From Actinomycetota bacterium (lineage in GTDB: Bacteria; Actinomycetota; Coriobacteriia; Anaerosomatales; Anaerosomataceae): DNA of 64,000 nucleotides. Positions 10,036 through 17,319 of this stretch are shown piece after piece. The stretch is from the NCBI GenBank assembly GCA_009773565.1, contig WSXY01000001.1, positions 186,001-250,000 of the forward strand, written 5' to 3'. Numbering within the stretch: position 1 is the first letter of the stretch; every line of letters starts with the position of its first letter. Below the pieces are notes generated by a model. That model was not told where the DNA came from. It saw nothing but the letters and a program-made list of their open reading frames with translations, and did no database searches. A program made the position numbers and the translations under genes.

Positions 10036-10995
10036 CTAGTTCATTCGTGCGGCGATGCGGCCCACAGCGCAGGCCAGGCGCTTGCGACTGGCGATCACAC
10101 CGGTCGCTCCCGCAAGCGCCGCGAGTGCGCTCACAAGCCCCGGTATCGAGACGTCAGCCGACGCAGGAAGCGACGGGCTCTTGAGCGAATCCGCGAAGGT
10201 GGTTTCGCCGAAAAACGAGGCTCGCCGACCACGCTCGGGCGAACGGATGGCAACGATGCTCTTCGCGTATGCAGCCCGGATTCGGGTAACGTCGACAATC
10301 GAAGTCGCCGGGTGCAACCCGCCGGCCGTCACTCCGGCGGACGACGCGAATGGTGCTCCTGCCGCGACAGCTGAGCTTCCCACGCCACGAACGGACACGC
10401 CTGTCGTGACACCTGTCGATATACCTGTCGTGGCACCTGTTGCAGCCCCGTGACCGGCTACCCTGGGGTCGACCGAAGTCGGCACCTCGACTGTCGCCGG
10501 GGCCTCGATCGTCGCCGGAGCCGCCACATCCGCGAAGAGCGACGCCGGATTGATGTACGTATCACCCTGACGAGCACTGAGGTGCACGTGGGTACCGCTC
10601 CAGGACCCGTCACCCGAGCCCGCGAGGTCCCCTATCGCATCTCCGACAGAAACATGCTGACCCCTGCTGACGCGTGTGGCAGCAAGCGGCGAGACGCACA
10701 GGAGCAGGCCGTCGGCCGAGCGAATCGTGACGGCGCGCGTCCTGCCACCACCATCCGCCGGCACCTCGCCCACAAATGTGACGATGCCGTCGCACGCCGC
10801 AAGAACCGAATCGCCCCCAGCCGCCTCAAAATCGAGACCGCGGTGTGTTACCCGCTTGCCGTCGCGCTCATAGGTCGCGCCGAAAGCAACGACGACGGCT
10901 CCGGGAACCGGCGAGCGCACGCCGGCTAAGGCCGCGCACGGCATCGCGCACAGCAAGAGCAAAACCAGTGACCAGACAAACAAAAGCCGCCCCAT
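10036..10995 (-). CDS. Secreted M23 family metallopeptidase-like protein
   Basis: A 319-aa protein with a signal peptide (hydrophobic run from residue 4, cleavage near ALAG). The LytM/M23 fold occupies roughly residues 28-150. Zinc ligands are visible as 'HRGLDFEA' (HxxxD) and 'THVHLS' (HxH), and 'VRSPVPGAVVVAFG' is the usual first strand. It probably acts on peptidoglycan or as a LytM-type activator outside the cell. The second half is low-complexity Ala/Thr/Gly/Val (repeats of TTGIS/TGVS). It ends with 'LPASADVSIPG', a hydrophobic segment and a basic tail, resembling a C-terminal membrane or wall anchor, though no canonical LPxTG is present. The start has GGGAGG upstream. Confidence 0.82.
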   Translation of the reverse strand: MGRLLFVWSLVLLLLCAMPCAALAGVRSPVPGAVVVAFGATYERDGKRVTHRGLDFEAAGGDSVLAACDGIVTFVGEVPADGGGRTRAVTIRSADGLLLCVSPLAATRVSRGQHVSVGDAIGDLAGSGDGSWSGTHVHLSARQGDTYINPASLFADVAAPATIEAPATVEVPTSVDPRVAGHGAATGATTGISTGVTTGVSVRGVGSSAVAAGAPFASSAGVTAGGLHPATSIVDVTRIRAAYAKSIVAIRSPERGRRASFFGETTFADSLKSPSLPASADVSIPGLVSALAALAGATGVIASRKRLACAVGRIAARMN

Positions 10996-11132
10996 GACGA
11001 ACCTCCCTGAATCGTCCGCCGGGGAGTTGAGGGGCAGCGGATACGAACCTATGTTCGATAGTCTATCGCACGGCCAATCGCCAGGGAAGCCTCTCTCCGA
11101 CGAGCGGAAGACTGCCCGACAGACGGAAGCAC

Positions 11133-11155
11133 AAAGGCCGCCAGCGGCGGCCTTT
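11133..11155 (-). terminator. Rho-independent terminator of tRNA-Gly
   Basis: AAAGGCCGCC and GGCGGCCTTT form a perfect 10-bp stem with a 3-nt loop, ending in a TTTG stretch on the minus strand. It lies 12 nt beyond the tRNA 3' end. Confidence 0.8.
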
Positions 11156-11167
11156 GATGATCTTTTC

Positions 11168-11243
11168 TGGAGCGGGCGACGGGTCTCGAACCCGCGACCT
11201 ACAGCTTGGGAAGCTGTCGCTCTACCAACTGAGCTACGCCCGC
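11168..11243 (-). tRNA. tRNA-Gly (anticodon CCC)
   Basis: On the minus strand the acceptor GCGGGCG (from 11243) pairs with CGCCCGC, the D arm GCTC...GAGC is present, the anticodon stem ACAGC/GCTGT closes the loop TTCCCAA (anticodon CCC, reading GGG), and the T arm GCGGG-TTCGAGA-CCCGT is regular. The discriminator is T and CCA is encoded. It is 76 nt in total and is followed by a strong terminator. Confidence 0.95.
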
Positions 11244-11292
11244 ATGACGTGACGCGTATTGTAGGACAGGGCTACGAGCCGGGCAAATCACG

Positions 11293-11886
11293 CTACCGCG
11301 TAGCGCGGCCTCCCAGGGCCCAATCGTCCCACTTACGGTCGACGACCCAGAGCGCGCCCGCAAGCAACACGAGGCCAGCCGCCCACATGAGCTTGCCCGG
11401 CGTGACCGGGTCGGCGGCGTGTCGGCCCTGAGACACCATCGCAAGGCTTGTCGCGTGAATATCCATGTCACCGCCATGCTCGGGACACGCCGCATTGAAA
11501 ACGCCATCAATGCGAACGACATCTCCCTGATGCTTGTAGTCACCGAAGATGCTGATCTTGGAGGCCTCAACCGCAGGCAACCAGATCGCCATTCCGGAGT
11601 TGAGCCCCCCGAGTTCGGCGCCTTCCTCGACATTCTTGAGGTAGTAGGCGTCGTCGTTCAGATGAATCCACGCATAGTCTCCGCGGACCATGGATTCGCC
11701 GATGGCCTCGCCCGTGAACGCCACATTCGTGCCGTCGAACCTCTTCGGCGACTCGACGAGGGTGCCGCTGGGAAACTCGTTGGGGCTCTTCTGCGGGTCG
11801 GACGCCTTAGCGACGCATCCCCCACTGAAGAGCGAAACGCTGATAGCAGCCAGAAGGCCAAGGATCGCTGCTGTCCGCTTGTTCAT
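11293..11886 (-). CDS. OB-fold-like lipoprotein, last gene of the trk operon
   Basis: A 197-aa predicted lipoprotein: signal 'MNKRTAAILGLLAAISVSLF', lipobox SGGC (Cys24), then an extracytoplasmic domain with 'NVAFTGEAIGESMVRGDYAW', 'SISIFGDYKHQGDVVRIDG' and 'CPEHGGDMDIHA', which looks like an OB-fold. A second hydrophobic helix near the end (LMWAAGLVLLAGALWVV) is followed by a basic tail, so it is anchored at both ends. Its start overlaps the trkH stop by 4 bases (ATGA), which argues for co-translation with the potassium transporter. Function unknown. Confidence 0.75.
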   Translation of the reverse strand: MNKRTAAILGLLAAISVSLFSGGCVAKASDPQKSPNEFPSGTLVESPKRFDGTNVAFTGEAIGESMVRGDYAWIHLNDDAYYLKNVEEGAELGGLNSGMAIWLPAVEASKISIFGDYKHQGDVVRIDGVFNAACPEHGGDMDIHATSLAMVSQGRHAADPVTPGKLMWAAGLVLLAGALWVVDRKWDDWALGGRATR

Positions 11887-13388
11887 CGGCGTCCCCTCAC
11901 CATTGCTACTGCATAGCCGACGAGCGCGAAGACCGACATGAACTCAAGCCGACCAAGCCACATCGCGAAGATATAGAGCACCTTCATAAGCGCCGGCATA
12001 CTTGGGGTGGTGATGCCGCATGAAAGGCCGGTATTGGACGCGGCTGATATACCCTCGAAAGCGGACTGCAGGAAGTCGTAGCCATAGAGCGCCCCGACCA
12101 CGGCGGTCAGCCCATAGAGCGTGATGTATGCGATGGTGATCGTCATCGACGTGCGAACGATCCCGTCGTCGAGTAGCACGTCACGAATGTGATGATACTT
12201 AGCGCGCACAACTGCCGACTCCGGCGAGATCATCTTGCGAACATCCTGAAGGAACGCCTTCGTCATCACGCCCATGCGAATACCTTTGATGCCGCCACCC
12301 GTGGAGCATGCGGATGCACCGATGGCCATGGCGATCATGGTCGCGATAAGCCCGAGCGGCCCCCACTGTGTGACGAACGCGCGCGCGTAGATTGTCGAGA
12401 ACCCGGTTGTCGTATGCCCGGAGGCAAGCTGGTAGAAGACCTTTCGGAAGAGCGTCATGGCATCGGGATAGACGCCCGCTTTCGCAAGCGCGTACGTAGC
12501 GATAAGCGTGGTGAGCGAAAGCGTGATGGCGAAGGAGATCGTCTCGACGTTGCGGATGATCTCCTTGCGCTTGCCCGTCCAGAGCGCCCAGTGCAGCGCG
12601 AAGTTGAACGATCCCGCGATCATGATGACGATGCAGATCGTCTCGTAGGTCAACGAGTGGAACCAGAATGTGTTGTACGACTGAGGCGCAAATCCACCTG
12701 TCGACCATGCACCCATGAAGACCCACATCGCGTGGAAGAACGCACGCACCGGCTCCTGGCCGAGCGACCAACCGGTCACGAACAGTGCGAGTGTTCCCAC
12801 GACAAGCCACGTAAGCGATACAAGCCAGATTGCCTGCGCCGTCTGCACGACGTTCGGTAGCAAGCGCTCGTCTTTACCCTCGCCAACGTAGACCTTGTAC
12901 GCGCCGGCCGTTCCCTTGAAGAGGAATGTTAACGCGATGACGACGATTCCCTGGCCACCTGCGTACGTGAGCAGATGTCGCCACATGTTGAGCCCCATGG
13001 AGATGTGGTCGATATCCTGCAGCAGGTAGAGGCCCGTGGTGGTGTACCCGCTCATGACGTCGAACATCGCATCGAGGTACGAACCCTCGTGTCCTGAGAG
13101 GTAGTGTGGAAGCGCCCCAAGGATTGTCGCAAGGCCCCAGGAGCCGGACGCAACCACCAGACCGTGACTCCAGTTGAGGTCGCGCTCGGTCCGGCACAGC
13201 AGCTGCGTGCCGAAGCCAAAGACCAGGCAGGCCGAGATGCTGATCACGAAGTCGAGCACCGTATCCCACTCGCCGAAGAAGATCGAGACGAGTAACGGGA
13301 TGATCATCAGCATGCCGACACCGATAACGACCTTACCGGTGTACTTACCGATAACCAGGTGGTCTTCCTTGCGTGGGCGGAGAATCAT
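11883..13388 (-). CDS. trkH: TrkH-type potassium uptake channel subunit
   Basis: A 501-aa Trk/Ktr channel protein with four M1-P-M2 repeats. Selectivity-filter-like segments are visible: 'MSGYTTTGLY' , 'GAWSTGGFAPQS', 'ASGHTTTGFST' and 'AASNTGLSCGI', plus 'GASACSTGGGIKGIRM' between repeats three and four. It imports K+ across the membrane, with the two TrkA proteins as nucleotide-sensing gates. The frame is open 34 codons upstream, but ATG 13388 overlaps the TGA of the 50-aa membrane protein (ATGA) and gives the normal N-terminus. It is the fourth gene of a five-gene overlapping operon. Confidence 0.93.
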   Translation of the reverse strand: MILRPRKEDHLVIGKYTGKVVIGVGMLMIIPLLVSIFFGEWDTVLDFVISISACLVFGFGTQLLCRTERDLNWSHGLVVASGSWGLATILGALPHYLSGHEGSYLDAMFDVMSGYTTTGLYLLQDIDHISMGLNMWRHLLTYAGGQGIVVIALTFLFKGTAGAYKVYVGEGKDERLLPNVVQTAQAIWLVSLTWLVVGTLALFVTGWSLGQEPVRAFFHAMWVFMGAWSTGGFAPQSYNTFWFHSLTYETICIVIMIAGSFNFALHWALWTGKRKEIIRNVETISFAITLSLTTLIATYALAKAGVYPDAMTLFRKVFYQLASGHTTTGFSTIYARAFVTQWGPLGLIATMIAMAIGASACSTGGGIKGIRMGVMTKAFLQDVRKMISPESAVVRAKYHHIRDVLLDDGIVRTSMTITIAYITLYGLTAVVGALYGYDFLQSAFEGISAASNTGLSCGITTPSMPALMKVLYIFAMWLGRLEFMSVFALVGYAVAMVRGRR

Positions 13389-13537
13389 CGCCAGACCGCT
13401 ATCGCGATAACTGCCATACCAAACGCAAGCGCTGTAAGCGCAAGGATGAATGCCGTCTCGGTAAGCATCCCGCCAAGGTACTGCGGCCACTTCTCAGGGC
13501 GGGTGAGTACGTGAAATCCGGATTCCCTCGGGACCAT
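13385..13537 (-). CDS. 50-aa single-span membrane protein between trkA and trkH
   Basis: ATG 13537 has GGGGGT just upstream and follows the trkA stop by 3 nt. The product reads MVPRESGFHVLTRPEKWPQY, then a hydrophobic helix of about 22 residues (TETAFILALTALAFGMAVIA) and ends AVWR. Its TGA overlaps the trkH ATG by 4 bases. The spacing on both sides leaves little doubt that it is translated. Topology suggests a short cytoplasmic N-terminus and one transmembrane helix, as in KdpF-like accessory peptides of potassium transporters, but there is no sequence match I recognise. Confidence 0.72.
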   Translation of the reverse strand: MVPRESGFHVLTRPEKWPQYLGGMLTETAFILALTALAFGMAVIAIAVWR

Positions 13538-13540
13538 GTC

Positions 13541-14206
13541 CTATACCCCCGTCAGGGCTTTCTTGAGTTTCGCTTCATGCTCGACCTTCGTGAAGGCGAT
13601 AACGACGTCGCCGGGAGCAAGCTCAGTATCACCGTGAACGGTCACGACCTCCTCGCCACGCACAAGGGCGACGAGAATGCAGTCGCCGGGAAGCTTGAGG
13701 TCGACGACCTTCTTGCCGCACACCACACAGCGATCCAGCGGCAGCTCGATCTCGACGATCGCCATGTTGCCGCGACGGAGACTGATGAGCGTCCGGATAT
13801 CGCCGATGGTCGTCTCTTCTTCGATCATCCTGGAGATGATCGTGGTCGATGATATGGCCTCGATGCCAAGCGCGTTGAAGATCCGCTCGTTCTTAGGATT
13901 GTTCACGCGAGAAACGGCACGCGGTACACCAAAGGCGGTCTTCGCGAGCTGGCACGAGACCAGATTGTCGTCATCGTCACCGGTCGCCGCGACAAAGACA
14001 TCCGCACGCCCGACACCCGCGTCTTCCTGATATGAGGCATCGCAACCGTCGCCCTGGATGATGAGCGGGTTCCCGGGAAGCTCGTTCGACAGCTTGTCGA
14101 CGACCTCCTGGCGCTTCTCGATCAGCGCAACCGTGTGGTTCCGCTCAAGAAGTGTGCGCGCGAGATAAGAAGCGACTTTACCGCCGCCATTGACCACAAC
14201 GTACAT
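13541..14206 (-). CDS. trkA: TrkA-type potassium channel regulatory subunit (second copy)
   Basis: A 221-aa RCK protein. The N-terminal Rossmann nucleotide-binding domain starts MYVVVNGGGKVASYLA with a GxGxxA-like loop and has 'VDVFVAATGDDDDNL'-type motif RADVFVAATGDDDDNLV. A TrkA-C domain follows (LAPGDVVIAFTK). A CVVC pair sits in the linker (RCVVCGKKV), not shared with the upstream paralogue. It binds NAD(H)/ATP and gates TrkH from the cytosol. It starts 2 nt after the stop of the first trkA. Confidence 0.92.
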   Translation of the reverse strand: MYVVVNGGGKVASYLARTLLERNHTVALIEKRQEVVDKLSNELPGNPLIIQGDGCDASYQEDAGVGRADVFVAATGDDDDNLVSCQLAKTAFGVPRAVSRVNNPKNERIFNALGIEAISSTTIISRMIEEETTIGDIRTLISLRRGNMAIVEIELPLDRCVVCGKKVVDLKLPGDCILVALVRGEEVVTVHGDTELAPGDVVIAFTKVEHEAKLKKALTGV

Positions 14207-14208
14207 GC

Positions 14209-14850
14209 TTACTCCTCCATGTAACGAGCGACCTTCGAGAACATCTCGTCCTTGACCGCCGCGACGACAATGTCGCCCGTCTCGAGAATGGTGTCGTCTT
14301 TGGGGACAAAGGTCGCCGCGCCGCGAAGCACGGCAGCGATACGGAATCCCCGGCTGATCTCGACGTCACGCACATGCTTGCCGTCAACCGCATCAGAGCA
14401 CCTGAACTCGATGACCTCGACGTCACCTACGGTGCTCAAGTGATGACCGTGTCCGGACTTGATCTTCTCCATGAGCGACTCGGCGACCAGCGTCGTGCCG
14501 CACACGTAGTCGAGGTTGAGCTGCTGGTACGTGCGCTCGCGAACCGGGTTGTAGAGCCTCGCGACAACGTGCTTCACGCCGAAGAGCTTGCGCGCGACTT
14601 CAGCCGCCATCAGGTTCGTGTTGTCGAGGTTGGTGACCGCCGCAAACGCGTCGGCGCCACGCAGACCGGCTTCCTCGAGTACTTCCTCATCGAAGCCAAG
14701 ACCCTTGATGGTCACACCGTTGAACGTGCTGCCAAGCCGGCGGAAGGCATCTTCGTCGCGGTCGATCACGACGACGTTATGACCCTCAACCGAGAGGAGC
14801 GTAGCGAGTTGCGAACCGACTCTTCCGCAACCGACAACGACGATATTCAC
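14209..14850 (-). CDS. trkA: TrkA-type potassium channel regulatory subunit (first copy)
   Basis: A 213-aa RCK protein. The canonical dinucleotide loop is MNIVVVGCGRVGSQLA, followed by an acidic 'VIDRDEDAF' at the end of strand two, 'AFAAVTNLDNTNL', and a TrkA-C domain ending with 'ETGDIVVAAVKDEMF'. It is the first gene of the trkA-trkA-small protein-trkH-lipoprotein operon. Two separate single-RCK proteins per TrkH, instead of one tandem TrkA, is an arrangement seen in Actinobacteria. Confidence 0.92.
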   Translation of the reverse strand: MNIVVVGCGRVGSQLATLLSVEGHNVVVIDRDEDAFRRLGSTFNGVTIKGLGFDEEVLEEAGLRGADAFAAVTNLDNTNLMAAEVARKLFGVKHVVARLYNPVRERTYQQLNLDYVCGTTLVAESLMEKIKSGHGHHLSTVGDVEVIEFRCSDAVDGKHVRDVEISRGFRIAAVLRGAATFVPKDDTILETGDIVVAAVKDEMFSKVARYMEE

Positions 14851-14986
14851 CGTGCACGACCCCCAGTCCGGGAAACCCGTTCAGGCCTGACCTCATCTGA
14901 GCATTCATGCACCGTAGTCCTGAGGCATTACTCCGTCAATACTGTTTCTCGACGAGTTTGGCTACCAGTCGTCATCGGAAAAGTGC

Positions 14987-15020
14987 ACGGGCGCCGCCCC
15001 CGATAGGGTGCAGCGCCCGT
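14987..15020 (-). terminator. Stem-loop after the zinc-ribbon gene
   Basis: ACGGGCGC (14987-14994) and GCGCCCGT (15013-15020) form an 8-bp perfect stem 34 nt after the stop of the 48-aa zinc-ribbon gene. No clear T run follows, so termination strength is unknown. The trk promoter should lie to its left (14851-14986). Confidence 0.5.
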
Positions 15021-15053
15021 CCTGCATCAAATCAAACTGTCGTGAAGTGCTAA

Positions 15054-15200
15054 CTAGCCACCGATCTTGAAGATCTTGGTCCCGCACTCAGGGCACAGAC
15101 CCTGGGTCGCCGGACGGCCGTTCTTCATAACGATGTCCTTCGCTTCCTTGATCTCACGCTTGGCCTTGCACTTCACACAGTAACCCTCTTTGGCAGCCAC
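15054..15200 (-). CDS. DUF5679 zinc-ribbon mini-protein
   Basis: GTG 15200 lies downstream of GGAGGTGAG. The 48-aa product starts VAAKEGYCVKCKAKREI and ends 'CPECGTKIFKIGG'. Two CxxC knuckles (CVKC, CPEC) separated by about 25 residues, with 'MKNGRPATQG' between them, match the DUF5679 family, which is common in Actinobacteria and Chloroflexi. It is probably a small cytosolic zinc protein, possibly nucleic-acid associated; function unknown. An in-frame ATG six codons upstream (15218) is an alternative start. Confidence 0.8.
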   Translation of the reverse strand: MAAKEGYCVKCKAKREIKEAKDIVMKNGRPATQGLCPECGTKIFKIGG

Positions 15201-15325
15201 TAGACCGCTCACCTCCATTGTGCGACGGATTCAACAGCCCCAGGCCCCCTCACGGGGACCTTAAAACCTTGCTAGAAGTCACCCTCCACAACCAAGTGTT
15301 GCACGTATTCACGCGTTTGTGAACA

Positions 15326-15997
15326 TTACTTGGTAGGCATGCCTCGCGCAACACGCCTACCCACGAAACCCGCAGTGATAAGCATGGCCGCCAGCAGCAG
15401 CGAAAGAGCGGCCCAGGCGACGGCAGCGGTGGACCAAAACGGGAGCGGAAAAACGCGGATGAGGAGCGCGTCAGCGGGAAACGTCCAGGTCCCGGCCTTG
15501 AAGAACACACCATGGAACGCCGAGAAGAGCGCGTCGAAATCGAGCGTCCCCGCAAGCGCTGCGAGAACCACCACGCCAAGCGTCGACCATCCCGCTGTCC
15601 GAAGTCCTCCGGACACACCCATGAGCTCGCCGCGCGAAAGTGCTTCCGCTGCGACGACGCCAAGGATAAGCATCGCGATCAACGTTGCCCATCGCGCACC
15701 GATGACAACATCGCGAACATCCTCGAGGTGGCTGACCGACGACGAATCGAAGCCGGGGGTACCGTCCACAACCGCCGGCAGCGCAGGTGCGTCGCTGTGC
15801 GATATGAAGTATCGAACTTCCTCGGCAACTTCCCGAACGCGCGCCTCCGAGAACCCGGTGAGTTCGGTGGCACCAGAGGCAGGAACGACCAGGTACGTGA
15901 ACCACGGCATCAGGAGAATCGAAACCGAGAGGCCAAGGGCGACAACGAATGACGTCAGGGCGACGATCGCATGTCGCCTGTTGGGAGCGCTTCTCAT
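15326..15997 (-). CDS. DUF1461 / TIGR01906-type integral membrane protein
   Basis: A 223-aa protein with four or five membrane segments. An N-terminal helix (IVALTSFVVALGLSVSILLM) is followed by an extracytoplasmic domain of about 65 residues (including EEVRYFISHSDAPALP and 'VSHLEDVRDV'), then three hydrophobic segments. The 'FSEARVREVAEEVRYF...SHLEDV' arrangement is that of DUF1461. Its ATG overlaps the stop of the GGDEF gene (ATGA), so the two are co-translated. Function unknown. Confidence 0.78.
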   Translation of the reverse strand: MRSAPNRRHAIVALTSFVVALGLSVSILLMPWFTYLVVPASGATELTGFSEARVREVAEEVRYFISHSDAPALPAVVDGTPGFDSSSVSHLEDVRDVVIGARWATLIAMLILGVVAAEALSRGELMGVSGGLRTAGWSTLGVVVLAALAGTLDFDALFSAFHGVFFKAGTWTFPADALLIRVFPLPFWSTAAVAWAALSLLLAAMLITAGFVGRRVARGMPTK

Positions 15998-17247
15998 TCA
16001 GCAACCTCGTCGTCGTCTCGATGGGTCAGCGTCGATGCAGCTACAACGCGATTGCCACCCGACTGAGATGCCGAGAAGACCGCCCTGTCGGCGGCATCGA
16101 TGAGTGAGTCAAATGTGTCGCCATCACCCGGGAAGACCGCGACGGCAGCACTCACCGTCACACTGAGGCCTCGCACTCGTAATCCCTCGACGCGGGCACG
16201 GAACTCCTCGGCGATAGCAAGCGCTCTCTCGCGAGACGGCTCGACATCTTCTTCGTAGAGGGCGACCTCGGGCACGATCACTGCAAGCTCCTCGCCACCG
16301 ATGCGACATGCCGCGTTGAGGTCATAGAGCTCCTCGCTGTGACCCTCTTGGGCGACCGCCTTAAGTGTCGCGCCCAGCGCTTCTAGAATCTCATCGCCTA
16401 CATCAAGTCCGAAGACACGATTGATCTCGCTGAACTGATCGACGTCGGTAATCACTACGGCCAACTCGCGCCCGCTGCGCCGAGCTCGTTCCATCTCGGT
16501 CGAAAGCACGCGGTGGAAGTAGGGCCGGTTGAAGAGCCCGGTGGTCTCATCGTTCATGGAGCTCTCGCGCAACTCGCGCTCCCGCTCATGAATGCGGTTC
16601 ATCATGAGGATACCGATCGTGCCTGCGCCGCCATACATCGTGATCTTCCACAGATAGCGCACGATGACGTATGTGGCGTTTCCGTACATCTGATTCGACA
16701 CGAACGGCATGTCGACGTGCGGGATCCAACCAACGTACTCGGCTAGAAGCACCAACCCATACAGTACGGAGGATACGGTGACAAGCATCCACACGTGCCA
16801 GCGTCTGGGCAGGATGAACGCGCCTTCAAGCACGAACAGCAGATACATCGAGGAGAACCAGGAGTAGACGCCGCCGCTGTAGTAGACGAGCACGGTCGTC
16901 ACGATGATGTCGAAGATGAGCTGCGCCTGGTTGAGGAAGGCGACGTTGCCCACGCGGCGATACGTTATCTGGTAGAAAGCGTTGTAGCCGAGCACGAACA
17001 CGAGCGCAAACGCCGGAATCGTCATGTTTGCGACGAACTGCTCGAAGGGGACCGATCGTGAATAGACGAATGCGGCGACAGTCGAGAACACCGCGAGCGC
17101 GGCGACAATGGCCCAGCGGACACGGATGACAAGGCCGACTCGCTCGACGTTCGCTCGGAGCGCCTCTATGTCGTACTGCGTGGGTTTCTCGCGCCACGAG
17201 ACAATCGCAGTGCGGGCGAGTGCTTTTGCAATCCTGCTCTGGTTCAA
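15994..17247 (-). CDS. Membrane-bound diguanylate cyclase (GGDEF)
   Basis: A 417-aa protein. The N-terminal half contains about six hydrophobic segments between residues 40 and 215 and would sense a membrane or extracellular cue. From about residue 230 there is a GGDEF domain: 'DETTGLFNRPYFHRVLSTE', 'VVITDVDQFSEINRVFG' and the active site CRIGGEELAVIVPE (GGEEL), with a C-terminal 'VFSASQSGGNRVV'. The catalytic signature is intact. The product-inhibition I-site RxxD, expected nine residues before GGEEL, is absent (YDLN in its place), so feedback inhibition is probably lost. It makes cyclic di-GMP. It heads a two-gene operon with DUF1461. Confidence 0.88.
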   Translation of the reverse strand: MNQSRIAKALARTAIVSWREKPTQYDIEALRANVERVGLVIRVRWAIVAALAVFSTVAAFVYSRSVPFEQFVANMTIPAFALVFVLGYNAFYQITYRRVGNVAFLNQAQLIFDIIVTTVLVYYSGGVYSWFSSMYLLFVLEGAFILPRRWHVWMLVTVSSVLYGLVLLAEYVGWIPHVDMPFVSNQMYGNATYVIVRYLWKITMYGGAGTIGILMMNRIHERERELRESSMNDETTGLFNRPYFHRVLSTEMERARRSGRELAVVITDVDQFSEINRVFGLDVGDEILEALGATLKAVAQEGHSEELYDLNAACRIGGEELAVIVPEVALYEEDVEPSRERALAIAEEFRARVEGLRVRGLSVTVSAAVAVFPGDGDTFDSLIDAADRAVFSASQSGGNRVVAASTLTHRDDDEVAE

Positions 17248-17319
17248 GCATGCCTCCGCGCATCCGGGTCACGCAGGTAGGGACAGAGTGTAGCACGCAC
17301 CTATGCGTGGCCGAGGTGT

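Noticed and set aside
10380-10445. CTGTCGTGACAC-like short repeats as a regulatory repeat array
   Set aside because: They lie inside the coding sequence for the Thr/Gly/Val low-complexity part of the M23 protein and are explained by it.
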